A DNA stretch of 64,000 nucleotides from Solea solea (Eukaryota; Chordata; Actinopteri; Pleuronectiformes; Soleidae): assembly GCF_958295425.1 (NCBI RefSeq), contig NC_081146.1, positions 14,504,131-14,568,130 of the forward strand, given 5' to 3'. The translations under genes were made by a program, and so were the position numbers. Positions 14,056 to 26,890 of this stretch are shown here, piece after piece. The notes under the pieces are model-generated. The model was not told where the DNA came from and ran no database searches. It saw nothing but the letters and a program-made list of their open reading frames with translations. Position 1 is the first letter of the stretch, and the number at the start of each line of letters is the position of its first letter.

Positions 14056-14592
14056 CTCTCACTTTAATCATCACTACTACTGTCTTAATCTTAAACTAAC
14101 CCTAACTTCATCCTAACCATACAACATGTTTTCACCTTAAAATATAATAATTTACATTATGGAGACTTGCTTTTTGCCCCCATAAGAAAGACAAGTCCCC
14201 ATAATGTGACTGTGTAAACAGATGTAGGTCCCCACAATATGAGTAATACCTGCAAAACACACACACACACGCACAAATACACACAAAATCCTGATGGTGC
14301 AGTGCCTGCAGCTACAGAGAAGTAAGAGTGTAGAGTGGGGGTGTGTATGTGTGTACTCACACACACACACACGCGCGCACAGATCTTTGTGTGTGTTAGT
14401 GGGACCAGTGCCAGCGTTGGCATGGCTGGATGCCTGCCTGTGCGTCTCCTGAGAGGGGACCAGGGGCACAACAAATTGGCACACTACACTCCTTAGTTCC
14501 ACCTGCGTATGTTTGTGTGGAAAACAGGGTATTATGTGTGTGTGTGTGTGTGTGTATCTGTGTTAGTGTTTGCATGTGTGTGTGTGTAAGTG
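14056..14592. repeat. Dispersed repeat with CA/GT microsatellites
   Basis: A block with 'aaccctaac'-like and 'gtccccataatgtg'-like phrases runs into CA tracts (14256–14272, 14358–14378) and GT tracts (14535–14590). A related block lies near 37270–37450. Open frames of about 100 codons here are low-complexity by-products. Confidence 0.6.
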
Positions 14593-15530
14593 CAAATGTG
14601 CATATACTTTGTTAGATGGAACCCCCTGGCTGATAGTAGCATCAGCTGCGGAGGTGCCCTCTTTCCTTCCTTTTCTCTCCTTCTTGAGTCCACATGAATT
14701 TAACTCCCATCGTTTTGTCTCATATTAGGCCCTTTCATACATACTTGCACATACACATGTGCAGGTGAGCCAGCTGCTTCTGTTGTTGACATTTTAAAAG
14801 ATAACATTCAAGATATTCACTTAATTGACAATGTATCCCACCAAAAATGAAACCCTTAACCATTTTTCCAACTGGTGGTCCAACTAAACCCTTAGCTTGT
14901 AGTTTATATTACAGGGCAACTGTGGTGCTTTTGTTGGAGGCTGTAGCTGAATATCTAGTGAGCTACAATACGAAGTTAAGACAGGAACACCAAATCTGAT
15001 TCAACTAATGCAATAGTAGATATCCAAACTGTGTCTGATAATCTATGGAGTACACAAATTACTCACACATCACCTGTTAGTAAGGTCACTGTATTGTTGA
15101 TCTGTATATATTTATGTGATTAACCAATAATAATAAAAACCATTAAAAAGCACATTTTGCATTTTTGAAGGAAAGAAAGCAAAACAGCTTTAAAGATGAT
15201 CAGTCAAGATGATCTTCCTGAAAGAACTGATCCACTACTTCATCATCTAAAGGTGTAAATTGAGAACGATTTTCTTGTTTATTTTCTGCTTGAAATACTT
15301 GAGATAAAAACATGAACTTGGCCTTTATACAACTTACAGAAATAAAAAGGATTTGACTAAAGGAAACGTCATTATCTCTAACTGAATAATGTCCCTGTGC
15401 CTGCACCCGCATATTGACACCCTTTCTCTATTGACCCAGTATAAATGCACAAGATGACTAATGTGTGCACTTGTATGAAGAAGAGAAAATGTGTCCTTGT
15501 TGTAGCTAATTGAATTTCCTTTTTTACTTC

Positions 15531-15720
15531 CATCTAGGAGGTTATGTTGTCATCCACGTGTGTCTGTTTGTCAGTCTGTCTCTTTTGTGAGCACCTCAAC
15601 TTAAAAGTTAACCACAGCTTTGGATGAGATTTTCCTGGGATATAGGTTATGGCCCAAGGAAGAAATTATCAGATTTTGGTGGTGATCCAGATTCAGAAGT
15701 AGAGTGGCCTTGGCAGAGGT
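15531..15720 (+). repeat. Dispersed teleost repeat (GGAGGTTATGTT family)
   Basis: The block begins near AGGAGGTTATGTTGTC, passes GTCTGTTTGTCAGTCTGTC and ends near TTTTGGTGGTGATCCAGATT. The same phrases occur at about 19857–19915 (start only) and, on the other strand, at 46886–47100. That makes it an interspersed repeat rather than unique sequence. It resembles a repeat abundant in percomorph genomes; I do not assign a superfamily. Confidence 0.6.
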
Positions 15721-17053
15721 TTGATTTTTTTTTTTTTTTTGAATGCTTTCTTTTGTTTTGTTTTTTTATTCAAACAAAAGCAGAGAAGGGGGCAGACAAA
15801 AGGGATTTGATCCTCAGGGCAGAAAGAGAACACATGTGGTTGCAGACTAAGGGGGCATAACCCCTCTCCTATCTTTTAGCACCCATGTCACTTACTTTTA
15901 CAATCATTTACCAAACCTGTGCTTTGCAGAAACTGCTGAATCGCTGAAGAAAACAAAGTAGAAATAATTACCTCTTTCAGCCATGATTGTTTGCTTTGTG
16001 TAATACTCTGTTATATTATATTTCTTTTTGGATCAAATCAGCATTGTCAGTTTTTTCATTATTTCATTATAATTTTCTTGATGGTGAAAGTTGGCCAAAG
16101 TGACAACTAAATATCCAATTAAAGTACCTATTTATAGTAAGTCAGCAGAACATAATTTGCATATTGAGATAATATATAATATATTTTATAATAGCTAGCT
16201 TTTGTGTAAACATCACAGGTGTAGCCTTAGGGCCAGATCATATTTTCCACGTCTGCGTGTCCACAGAAGTCCACTTGGGTCATCTGCCCATTTTTACGTT
16301 GGGGCTCATTGACCCTATGTGGACAAATCTGCAGACGCCTCCTGTTTGTTTCTGTGTGGACCATACACGCCAACTGTTCACGCTCCCTGGAGCACAAAAC
16401 TTTTCAATCCAGTTGGTGTCAAACACTTGTCCTGGTCAAAAGAGGCAACAAAGACAACAGTTACCATGGAAACTTGCTTGAGGTTATATGAGGATGCATA
16501 TGCAGTACGCACACATGCACAAGTTAATACTCAAAGAATACGAGGAAATACGAATGAGGGCAATTTCCTGGTGAGAAGTCACTACTACTGCAATGTGATA
16601 TGAGATTGAGCATAGGTATGTGTGAGATGTTAGACTGATGCAGACCCTTATCAGCGGGCTTATATACCCGCATGTGGATATGTACAGAGGCACTCTGCAG
16701 ACATGATAAGTATGGCCACTGTGTGACATTCAGGAAGATATATTGGTATAAATAGTAGTATGTTGTATAGGTGTATAATCACTTGGGAATAAAAATTGTT
16801 TTGGTTTTCGCAGCTTTAAGCTTATATGTACTTTGGGAAAGGGCCTTACCTTGCAGTCCCCTGAGGTGCTTGAGCAAGGAGAGTCCTCTATTTGTTATAA
16901 ACAGCAGTCTCAACCCTCAGGTGTTACTAACTTGGAGGGACGGAAGAGAGGGCCCTTAAGAATTGACATGTTCAACTTCCTTAAATCTTCCTTGTGAAAT
17001 CAGGAGAGAGAGAAAGAGAGCAATACAATACTGTGCCCTCTTTCCACCAGGCC

Positions 17054-17077
17054 ATCTCTCTCTCTCTCTCTCTCTCA
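17054..17077. repeat. (CT)n microsatellite
   Basis: About twelve TC units. Confidence 0.9.
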
Positions 17078-19615
17078 CATATGGATGTGGTGGTGAATGG
17101 AGTCTAATTCCTTTACAGTCTGTTGAAAAGTGTCTAAGTTTGTAGAGGGTCATTGTCATATTACATATTACATAATTCCTTTGACCTGTTTTTTTTTTGT
17201 TTGTTTTTTAGCAGCCACTACTTTTGTGATTTCTTTACAGCATACATTTGCTTGAATCTTGAATAAACTTCAAATGTATTTAAATTTCTGGGTAACGGCA
17301 TCATCATTTTCAAAGTTTTCCATTTCTGCTTATTCAGACAAAAACACTACTCCTGATATCTTAAGGCCCTGGTTTACTTCAGCGCACATGCCGCACACGG
17401 CAAAGTGTGCGTCGCATAGCATGCGTCACATAGCACGTGCCACATATTGTGGACCCTGGTATACTCGCCCGGAACAAAGTCAAGCGGGCTAAAGGGAACA
17501 CAACCTCCAGACTCCAATCTGTGAATATTTATTTGGTGAATGACTGAAATTGTCTCATAAAATGTAAAAAACAAATACACAACTGTAGTGGGACCAAAGG
17601 CAGTTCTGTAACATATATTTTCTCCTAAAACCCCAGGTTTCTAAAAATATCTTGAAACAATGTTTTTTTTTAGTTTTTTTCCAGAAAGAAAAACTAAATT
17701 CTCCTCTGACAGGCATGTTTTCATGCATTTTCAATGGTTTGACTTAGGCCCATGGTAATAAACCATTTTCTAAACATGAGAGACAGTGTTCGCTGTCAGT
17801 TACTTAAAAGACACGTCCTCGCAGACACAAATGATATAAATAATGAACAATGGCTTAAAAAAAAAACAGGCAATTACAGAGACTGTGGGGAAAGAATGCA
17901 ACTGATTGCTGTCAATGTGAGACAGTGATCGATCAGTGGGGTTTCAGGACATGTAAATATTTACGGTCTTACTAATCAATACGGAGACAGGAGGGGTAAG
18001 TGAACGCCAAGGACGCAGCTATATCGAGAGAGAAAGACGTGTTGAAGGAAAAACCATCAGGCTCAGTAAGGAAACAGTTATGGGTTTTTCGTTAAATTAC
18101 TCTCTTGAAAGTGTGATGTGCCTATGATGTCATCATCCCTCATCATAGGTACAAAACACACCCATTATATAATCAGAAAAGGTAAAAAAAACTGTGAGGC
18201 TCCAAAGTGCGCACTGGGTTGTGATTATTTTTTAGACTCTTCTCCACTCATTCCTGTAAGAAAATTCTTTGCCTATTTTGTCGCCATTGTTCCTCGAAGT
18301 ATGTAGGAAGGACACAGCACACCATTCTCGGTCAAACCGCATGTTTTGGTGTGGGGTTTTTCTCAAAACTGCGGGACGAGTTTCAAAGCGAAAGTTTGGC
18401 GGAAGAGAAATAGGAAGAAGAAGGAGACACGGACAATAACAATAGATGCCTTGCTTGCAGACACTCTAATTAGCATGTACACACACCCGGACACACACAG
18501 CTCAATGAGAGAATGGTGACATTTGCAGTGGGCTGGTGGTTGTATGTGTGGCTGGCTGATGGCCCACAGCGATGGCCTTTACAAGAGTGACAGGCCAAAA
18601 TTACCATTAAGAACCAGCAGTATTAACCCTCCATTATACATACAGGGTTTATTGCCTCTTTGTAAGTTCAATAGCTTAATAATCTGAGTTGGAAAGATTT
18701 GATGGCTCTCCCATATCCATCCCTCTCTCATCTGCTCCTGCCTCCATTTTCCCTATCATCTCGTCCTCCATCTTAACTTCACATTTATCATTACTCACAT
18801 CTCCATTCTTCCTTATCTACCCCCCATTCCTCCCTTTCCTATATTTTTCCTTCTCTGTTTGTTTGTGTCTTTCTGTCCTCCTCCAAAAAACACATATACA
18901 ACACTTACTTTATATACCCTTATCCACCTTACGTTCCTGGAAAGCATCGACTCAAATTCATTTGATATTTGATTTGCACAGCTCCCTTCATTGGCCATAT
19001 ATTACTGAGCACATATTCTGCACCTGTTTTGCATCTGTGCTAATTTGTCGCTGTGATTTTAATCTTTCTCTTACAAATTTTTATCATAGATAGCACATTT
19101 TGTGTCGTACTACATCATATTTTATACTGTTGTAGGTAAGATCACTTGAAAAATAGTTGCTCTGTTAGAGGTTAAAAAAACATCCTTTGCCATATTGAGG
19201 TAATCGTTACATTATATGTGTCTAACCCCATGGATTCACTGGCTGATAGATGTAGATGGTTTTCCTGACAATACTGACCTTGGCAGTGGGGGGTAGACCA
19301 GCAGGGCAGTAACCAGCCAGACAAATAGACTGGCTGTTTCTCTACAGGCTGCACCTTGACTAGACTGTAAAATCAAGATGGCAGAGAGGGTTGGTTGTTG
19401 CCTTGGTGCATGTGTGTGCATGAATATATGTGTGTGTGTGTCTGAGAGAGAGAGAGACACTAAAAGAGTGTGAGACAACTCTTGTGCTTGTATATGTGAT
19501 GCGGTGTGTGTTATCAGGCAAGTGCAGACCCTGCTGTCCAGTGGTGTGTGAGATGAGACAGAACGAGAGATTTACCTCCATGAAACACTAAGCACGCTAC
19601 TAAAAGCACTCACTC

Positions 19616-19661
19616 ACGCACACGCACACGCACACGCACACACACACACACACACACACAG
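19616..19661. repeat. (CA)n microsatellite
   Basis: CACGCA units pass into pure CA units. Confidence 0.9.
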
Positions 19662-19856
19662 ATGTACTGTTTATTTAGCACTACTGTTATCAGGGTTCTC
19701 TATTGGTCCATATCTTGGCTGGGGGCACCCACTTGGGCCTGTATATCTGCAGATAGAAAAAGAGCCAGCCAGTGGACCGACACTCAACAGCAAGCACTTT
19801 GCTAATACTGGGTTAGGACGGCGTTACTGTAAAACAGACAACACATTTTAAAACAA

Positions 19857-19915
19857 TTATTTTATTTACCTTTGCAAGGAGGTTATGTTTTCGCCCATGT
19901 TCGTAGTTTGTCTGA
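19857..19915 (+). repeat. 5' fragment of the GGAGGTTATGTT dispersed repeat
   Basis: Contains GCAAGGAGGTTATGTTTTCG followed by a GTTTGTCTG phrase, matching the start of the copy at 15531. It stops shortly before the hAT miniature element at 19965. Confidence 0.5.
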
Positions 19916-19964
19916 TGTATTATGTGCAGCATAACTTTAAAGCTCCAGTGCAGAACCTCTATTG

Positions 19965-20075
19965 CAGGGTTGTCAAACATTCGGTCTGCGGGCCAGAACT
20001 GGCCCACCAGAGGATTCAATCAGGCCCGCAGGATAAATTTGTGACATGCTATATTTTTCATTTTTGACACCCCTG
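19965..20075. mobile_element. hAT-type MITE, 111 bp, perfect 8-bp TSD
   Basis: Starts CAGGGTTGTCAAA and ends with the complement of CAGGGGTGTCAAA. It is flanked on both sides by CTCTATTG (19957–19964 and 20076–20083). The terminal CAGGG motif and 8-bp duplication fit a non-autonomous hAT element. There is no coding capacity. Confidence 0.85.
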
Positions 20076-22889
20076 CTCTATTGCATCTATTAAGTAATTA
20101 CCACTGATGTGACCTAGTTTTTCTTCGCCCACCCAGTTTTTCTACAGTTGTAAGTTGTGTTGTTTATCTGTCTTTAACTGTTGTGTTAGTTGTCCTGACT
20201 GCATCCAGGCACAAGCAACTAGTCAGGCAGCTGTTCAGTGAGTGCTTGATTGCTGTTTGCGGCACTCGTGTTTGCAATTTTTCACAATCATATTTGTGAG
20301 AAGCTAAGCTACAGGTCTAAGTTCATGGGTACGAGTAGAATCCTTCTGAAATGTTTCCTACGGTATGATACGATACAATACAATACGATACAACTTTATT
20401 ATGAGTTTTCACTGAAATTAATTTTGCAGTCCATAGGATGCTCCATTACAAAATAAAAAACAAAGCATTCAGATACAGGTTAGACATACAGTACACAAAC
20501 AACAGTCAGGACATACCGTGCATACTAATGGTCTGTAGGCTTGATGTTATTTAACTGTTCACTAATTCTGGTACTTCTTGGTGTTTTCAGCCATTGTGCT
20601 GCTGTATGTTTATCAGTTTATCAATGTTCAAACCAGTTCCAACATCACTTATCATTTCAGAGTGGTTTCTATTAAACCTAACTTACTCCCTTTTTACTGA
20701 AATGAAGTATAAATTCTGCTGCACATCTACAGACAACTTTGAGTGTTTTTGTTCAGTATTAATGTTGCAGCAATGTGAGCCTCTTCATTTCTGCTTGACA
20801 CAAACTCAACACAATATTAACTATGAATCAGAGAATCACACTGGAAGCGCAGGCCAGAACAGTCTGAAGGATATTCATTAAAACTGGCACATGATTCAAG
20901 CAAATACAAGGTCAGCTTGGCCACTCATTCCACCCACTCATGTCCTATCTCTGAGTGGGGCATGAGTGGGTTTTTGTAAAACCTCCCTTAGTCACCTTTA
21001 CTAAGACATTTTTCCTTTGCAGTTTGGTGACTCCACCATGTTACTGCACTGACTCATGCTAAAAAGATGGATAATGATTTTTATTCTAAAATAGGGCTTT
21101 TTATACAGTTATCCAAATAAGTGTCAGTCAGCTGCAGAGGCCAAAGACTGACGGAGAAATAAACCAACACATATAATGAGGCAGAATCTGTACAGTATAT
21201 CTGGGTTGGAGGCTATTTGGCTGACTCCTTATATTGGCAGTATTGGCAACACTTCTGCTGTAATCCCAAAAGAAAAAGAATTAATTAACGCATCTATTAG
21301 GCTGATGCAACAAACCAAGCTGAGAGTCATACATTTGTTTGTGAAAAGACAATACTGTCTGAAGTGTCATTTCATTATTTTCTTTCCTTTAGGTAAATCT
21401 GCAGCTTGGCCACATGTTATTATCAGAAAATTGCTGATTTCCACTGATCAATCAGAAGTCAATCATCACCCCAACAAATGGCAGGCTCACCTTCATATAC
21501 ACAGATGAGATTATTGAATAGCATTGTTAGAAATCTATTTAGGCCTACAGATAAACTCCCTGTCCACTTATATTTGTTTTGTTCCATTTTTTCTGTTTTT
21601 ATTGTCAAACTACTCCAGGCCAAACCATTATAAAGTGACTGGCAGGAGGGTTGGGGGAGCAGACAAGTTAAGGCAATACTCTGCTGGTGCTGCTGCCTTT
21701 TCAGATTTACATTCAGGAGCCATTTTCTTATCCGGCTACCCAGAATTCAACCTGAGCCTGTCTCTCCTGTATATGTCTCTCTGTCTCACTCGCTCCATCT
21801 CTTCTCCCTTCAATATATCTCTATCCATTCAAATGGAGAGCAAAGGGAGTGAAGCAGTGGTGGTGGAGGGTTAAGTGAGAACGTGGTAGAGAGAGAGAAA
21901 AGGTGTGTGTGTGCGTGCATGCGAGCGAGAGGGAGAGAGAGAGAGAGAGAGAGAGGGAGCTCTGTGCTGAAATATTCATGCTGGTGCCAGCAGATTTTCC
22001 ATTCCCTGCTCAGCAGGAGGCTGCTGTTTGATACATCCATGCAGTCATGAGCACAACTGATGCATCAAAATGATGAAGTTTTGATTCTGCAAGTACTTAA
22101 GACGGACACATTTGGTTATTCTTCTTATTATTAAATTCATATATATTATTAAAACTGTGTTTTCCTACAAATAACACATTATGACATCAGACAATATCAA
22201 CATTTCATTAGTACCGTCTGAATTCTGTCCACCAGACAGTAGATTTTGTCCTCGTTGGCCACTCCTATATGGTGTCGTTTTAATATTGAATTCCAGTAAT
22301 TTCAAACATGATCCCGTCACTGAACATAACTCTCTCTGTAGTAAGTGACTCAAAGCCAACAAGGTGAACAGCAGCCACAGCTCCCTTCACTGATTTCCTC
22401 GGTAATAGCATGCATTTATTAATTCATTATAAGCTCCAACCTCAAATAGCCACTGGCAAGTTAAGCATCACATCACAGTTATTTATTGAAGTGTTGCTGT
22501 CAAAATGTTTTGCCGAAGCCAAACACAAAAGAACAGCAGGGACCATAATAAAGGTACAATTAAAAAGGCATTGTCCCTTCACCGTCGGCTGTTTGACCTG
22601 TGGGAAATCATTTGTTTTTCCACATAAAACAAGCAATAATTAGTTAAGGACAGGAAAGGAAGATAAGAAGATAAAAGTAAATGAAGAGGGCAACAAAATA
22701 ACAGACCTAAAGAATGGAAAGAGCACAATTTTGTGGCTCTGATGATGTCATTGTCACATGACAGCTGCACTTATGAAGCACATTTTCACTAAATTGTGAA
22801 GTTCTTCCTCACTGTGTAAACTGTGAGCTGAACTTGGTTGAATATTTTCAAGTCAGAAGTTGTCTGGTGTCACATGATCTTGGAGTCTC

Positions 22890-22890
<1 letters not shown>

Positions 22891-22941
<51 letters not shown>
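22891..22941. repeat. (CA)n microsatellite, about 25 units
   Basis: Pure CA units over about 50 bases, one of the longest perfect dinucleotide tracts in the window. Confidence 0.95.
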
Positions 22942-22942
<1 letters not shown>

Positions 22943-23289
22943 CCAAGACAGCAGCAAAAGTGGGAAACACTGCTGCTGCCGAGAAACCAGCAGTTGTAGG
23001 CTTGAGAGGGCGAGGCCATGCCTTTCAGGGAACAGCTTCATCTCACTTGGAACTGATGTCAAGGCTGGTGGTTAACAGGGAGGGGCCGCCTGTATGGTTA
23101 CACACGCACGATGTAGTATGTTTATGTGTGTGGTTGTATTTATAGCGCATGTGCTGCAGGATGTGGCAGATGTTGCAGAAGCAAGGATTAGTGTATGTGC
23201 ATTAAAAATATCTTTGCCACAGCAGGAAGCCACTGTGGCCAATTACAGTGCAGCATCTGGGCTAACACACGTTTATTAGTGTGTGGGTG

Positions 23290-23480
23290 CGTTTGTGTGT
23301 GTGTGTGTGTGTGTGTGCGTGTGCGTGTGGAGGGGATAGGGAGGTTCAGGCAGAGTTCAGGTTATTTACATTTTTGCATGCAGAGTTTCAGTAAATGCTC
23401 TCTCTCTCCCTCTCTCTGTGTGTCTCTTTCTCTCTCTCCCCCTCTCTCTCTTTGTGTGTGTGTGTGTGTGTGTGAGTTTG
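23290..23480. repeat. GT and CT microsatellite cluster
   Basis: A GT tract (23295–23330), a CT tract (23397–23450) and a second GT tract (23453–23475) lie close together. They account for the cysteine/valine- and serine/leucine-rich frames read from this region. Confidence 0.9.
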
Positions 23481-24132
23481 ACAATGGTGAGGCTTTGTGT
23501 CACAGCGGCGGAATCGGAACACGCCATGAAGACAACGACAGAACAGGGGAGACAGAATTAGAGGGATTGAAGAGTAAATACGGTGAAGCAGTGAAGGCAA
23601 ATGAAAAGACATTTTAAGGAAAGCAGGAAAGAGGAGGAAAACTAAATAAAAGCCCTGTCATTTCCAGCAGAGACGTGATACCTTGCTGGGTAAAGAGTGA
23701 ACCCCATCAACAAAGGGTACAACTCTGCACATTTTAGTCAAATACATAATTCCCTCTGGAGTCTGTGGAAAAATAATCCTTTTTGTTTTATTTTCTCTTT
23801 CAATTAAATCAAGCTTGGAAGACGATGACTTTGCTGCCTCCTCCATTTAGGAGTATTGTGAGCCACTAGGCCTGCCTTCAATTTGGTATCATTTAAAATA
23901 AACAGAATCAACAGCAAATGTGAAATATATGGCCATCAGGTTGTTTTTAAATCAGATTCTTGGGGCAGTCATTAGTGTTACACACCAGTGTATCGTCACA
24001 TTTACGTATGCTGCTGTTTTATGATTGTACCAAAGTGGGCTTAAGTGGATATGGACATAAAAACACAAACATAATGTGGTTGACACATACAATTATGATC
24101 AAATATCTGATATGTGGTTGGGGTATTTAGCA

Positions 24133-24429
24133 TAGGGATGGGAATCGATATCGGTCAGTGTTGGTATCGGTTGAATAGTGGTCAAGATCACTGGATTGGA
24201 AATTTATGTTAGGGTTGTTTATTTCTTCTTTTTGGGAGAACGATATTTGTTACACAGCTGGAGAATCACGTCTTTGAAATTACTCGTCTTTGAAATGTAT
24301 TGTTAACAGTTTCATAGTTCAGAAATGGTTGAAAATGACTATCAGTTTAATATCGATATCAGTAGATTCTCAAGTTTGTGATATCGTTATCAGTATTGGA
24401 CACAAAAGAGTGGTATTATACCATCCCTA
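24133..24429. mobile_element. hAT-type MITE, 297 bp, perfect 8-bp TSD
   Basis: Starts TAGGGATGGG and ends CCATCCCTA, giving terminal inverted repeats of at least 9 bp. It is flanked by ATTTAGCA at 24125–24132 and again at 24430–24437. The interior is rich in ATCGATATCGG/GATATCGTTATC motifs, which gives subterminal symmetry. There is no coding capacity. Confidence 0.85.
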
Positions 24430-24437
24430 ATTTAGCA

Positions 24438-26890
24438 TGAGCGTAATCATGTACAGCAGTGTTTTCTAAAATGTGGGTTGCAGCCCCACTTGCGGACCTG
24501 TGAGATAGTGCAGGCGGCCCAAAGGCTAGGCTGGAAAATTTCTCCTATGTTATTTGTTCTGTGGAGTAAAAAAACAACCCTCAAATATAGATATTGTTTT
24601 GTAATCTGCATTTTAATGATTTATTTTTAAACAGAACATAGCGCTTCTCAGTTATGGTGAAAGTGGCAATCAAGATCATGATTATTTATAATTATTTGTT
24701 ATTTATAGTTAGAATTTCAAAAAAACTCTGAAGTTTGCAACGCTCTGATGTATGGTGTAGACATAATTACAGAAGCAGTGAAATAACACTCACCTGTATG
24801 CTGCATGTGTAGCTCCCGCTACACATGCCCACATTTGATATGATCCACCTATGTACTTATATACATATGCTACAATTTTGTGCCATTAAAGTTTTTTTTT
24901 TTTCTTCAATTCACTGGCACTTGCCCAGATTAATGCAAAAATAAAATATGACATTGTTTTTATGCGTGGTGCTAGTGTGGGGACATAATAATGGCTTCAA
25001 GTTATAGAAAGATGATTGAAGAAGAGACACATTAGGGAAGGAGGAGAAATGACAGGGTGAGGAAGATGGAGAAATATCTAATGAGCAAGATAGCTCTCCA
25101 GTAACTTTAAAGCAACAGTGATGGACCATGTCATCAATCACGGTTTTCCTGTGTGTGGCTGAGGAGAGTCTGCTCTAATGTGAGCACATCGACAGGTGCT
25201 TCCATTATTAATAAGCTCTCTGCTGGGCTGCACGCTCAGCAGAGGACACCTTAGATGAAACGCTTGCTTAATGTGTGTAAGGAGTGTAAGACTCAAAATA
25301 GACTTTACTGAACATTGTTGTTAACCCTCGCCTAATATGAACACACAAATACTTGTAGGTGTTTTTTTGGGTTTTTTTTTTTAGCAGAGGAGATTACATG
25401 AACATGAAATGGAAAAAGGAAAGGTAACTAATCAACTACAACTACAAAATATGATGCAGAACTTTCAGAAGGTGCTCATGTACAGTCTGTCAAGAAATAA
25501 TTAAGAATATGCCCTGTTTTTTTTTTTTTTAAAGTAATTAGACCGAAAGAGAAATGACCCTCAGTCCTGCTGTGATAATTAGCTATTAAACAGCACACAC
25601 AGAAAATCTATTGGTCTCAGGCTGCCAATGCCATATACTGAAATTTATTGTATTGGCCATTCAACCAGATCAAGGATAAAAAGTAAATGGAGAGAGAGAG
25701 AGGGAGAGAGAGAGAGTGATGCAGTGTATAGATTGGTGCGGTGGATATATTGCTGTGCAGAGCAGATTCTGCTCAGCAGGGCAGAATCAGTCTATCAAGT
25801 ACCATACGATGTACCATGTTAAATATCCAGTCAGATAATGTCTGGTGCAGGATATTGACTGCAGCACAAAAAAACAAAGACACTTCATGTGAAGGTTATT
25901 GGTCTGTTTGTTTGCATTTGTTAATGGCGAGAAGGAACCTGGGGTCCATCTCCAGTTTAACCCTTATTTCTGAGCATACTTAAGTCTCTCTTTAGTAATT
26001 CATAGGCTTGGATTTTATATTCACCAGGTTATGTTAATCAGTCCTGTCTAATCAGAGTTGCATGTGGATTTACCTCCTGGGGAAACTGCTGCCAGAGTTG
26101 AGAAACACATAATCCCACTGATTAAATACAAATACTAATTATATTAGAGTCAGATTGTGTAATCCTTTTAAAATAAGTTATACTTGTTTATCAAGTTATG
26201 CTTTTCTAATCCTTTGATTTTAATTTGATTGAATAAATGTTAGACAACAACAATCTGGACCCACAATGTAGACAGTTAGCCTCAACCTTGCATATGTTGT
26301 CCTTGTTCTCCTGGTTCAGGTGGTTTCGGTTTATTTTTCATCCACGTGTAACTTCTGCACCCAAGTGGTCAAAGCTGCTCACTGCTTCAGTGGCTGCACC
26401 ACAGCTCAGATTTTTTGATTGGACTCTTGGTTTTAACATTGCTTTGTTAACTCAAGCAAACACTGACTCTCCACAAGGCCTCACAGTTTTTTAAAGCAAT
26501 GTCAGGCTGATTTGTAGTATATCAAACTATTTAATTGACACGTGTAAGTACTTAAACAAACAACACTTTCTTTAACTCAGTGTCTTCTTTGCATCAGTTA
26601 GAATAATTTAGCATCAGGGGTTATCATGTTATTATGTGATCACACGGTGGAAGAGTTTAGAATTAAATAAGTAAAAACATTATTTTCTCAAGTTTTCTAC
26701 TTTTGTAAATGTGACAGCGCACAACTCAAACATTTGCTCACATCATTTCTGTTAACGTGTGAACTGATCCACAGCATTTATCAGTTCTTAGAGGGGCGTC
26801 CTTGTCGGATTCCGGGACAGGAACACAACTTCCTCTGCAGCAGCGACACTGAAAACACACTCTCTGACTCGCAGACAGCATCAGTGCACC
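24438..26890. other. Intergenic or cmtm8 upstream region
   Basis: A block at about 24456–24540 starts CAGTGTTTTCTAAAATG and resembles the left end of a hAT-like repeat, but no right end was found. GA tracts occur near 25690–25715. The last few hundred bases should contain the cmtm8 promoter and 5' UTR. No TATA box was convincing. Confidence 0.5.

Larger units (their letters stand above)
14593..19964. other. Intergenic DNA, repeat-rich, no gene seen
   Basis: I find no supported exon. Repeats include a CT tract at 17054–17077, a pyrimidine-rich stretch at 18710–18880 and a CA tract near 19616–19661. Two possible old DNA-transposon fragments, near 16220–16430 and 17370–17490, have GC-rich phrases unlike their AT-rich surroundings, but I cannot prove their ends. 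Confidence 0.5.
20084..24124. other. Intergenic DNA with microsatellites, no gene seen
   Basis: No exon could be supported. A short ATACAATACAATACGATACA-like run near 20367–20400 resembles a LINE tail. There is a GA tract at about 21930–21958, a long CA tract at 22891–22941, and GT/CT tracts between 23290 and 23480. Frames up to 140 codons here read through the microsatellites and are not credible genes. Confidence 0.5.

Noticed and set aside
18689..19093. 134-codon frame rich in Ser, Leu and Pro
   Set aside because: It is produced by a pyrimidine-rich stretch; there is no recognisable domain or exon structure.
22834..23617. Frames of 103 and 140 codons around the CA/GT/CT tracts
   Set aside because: They read through microsatellites, have mirror frames on the other strand, and lack domains.
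24456..24540. Another complete hAT element starting CAGTGTTTTC
   Set aside because: The left end looks right, but no matching right end or 8-bp duplication was found nearby.
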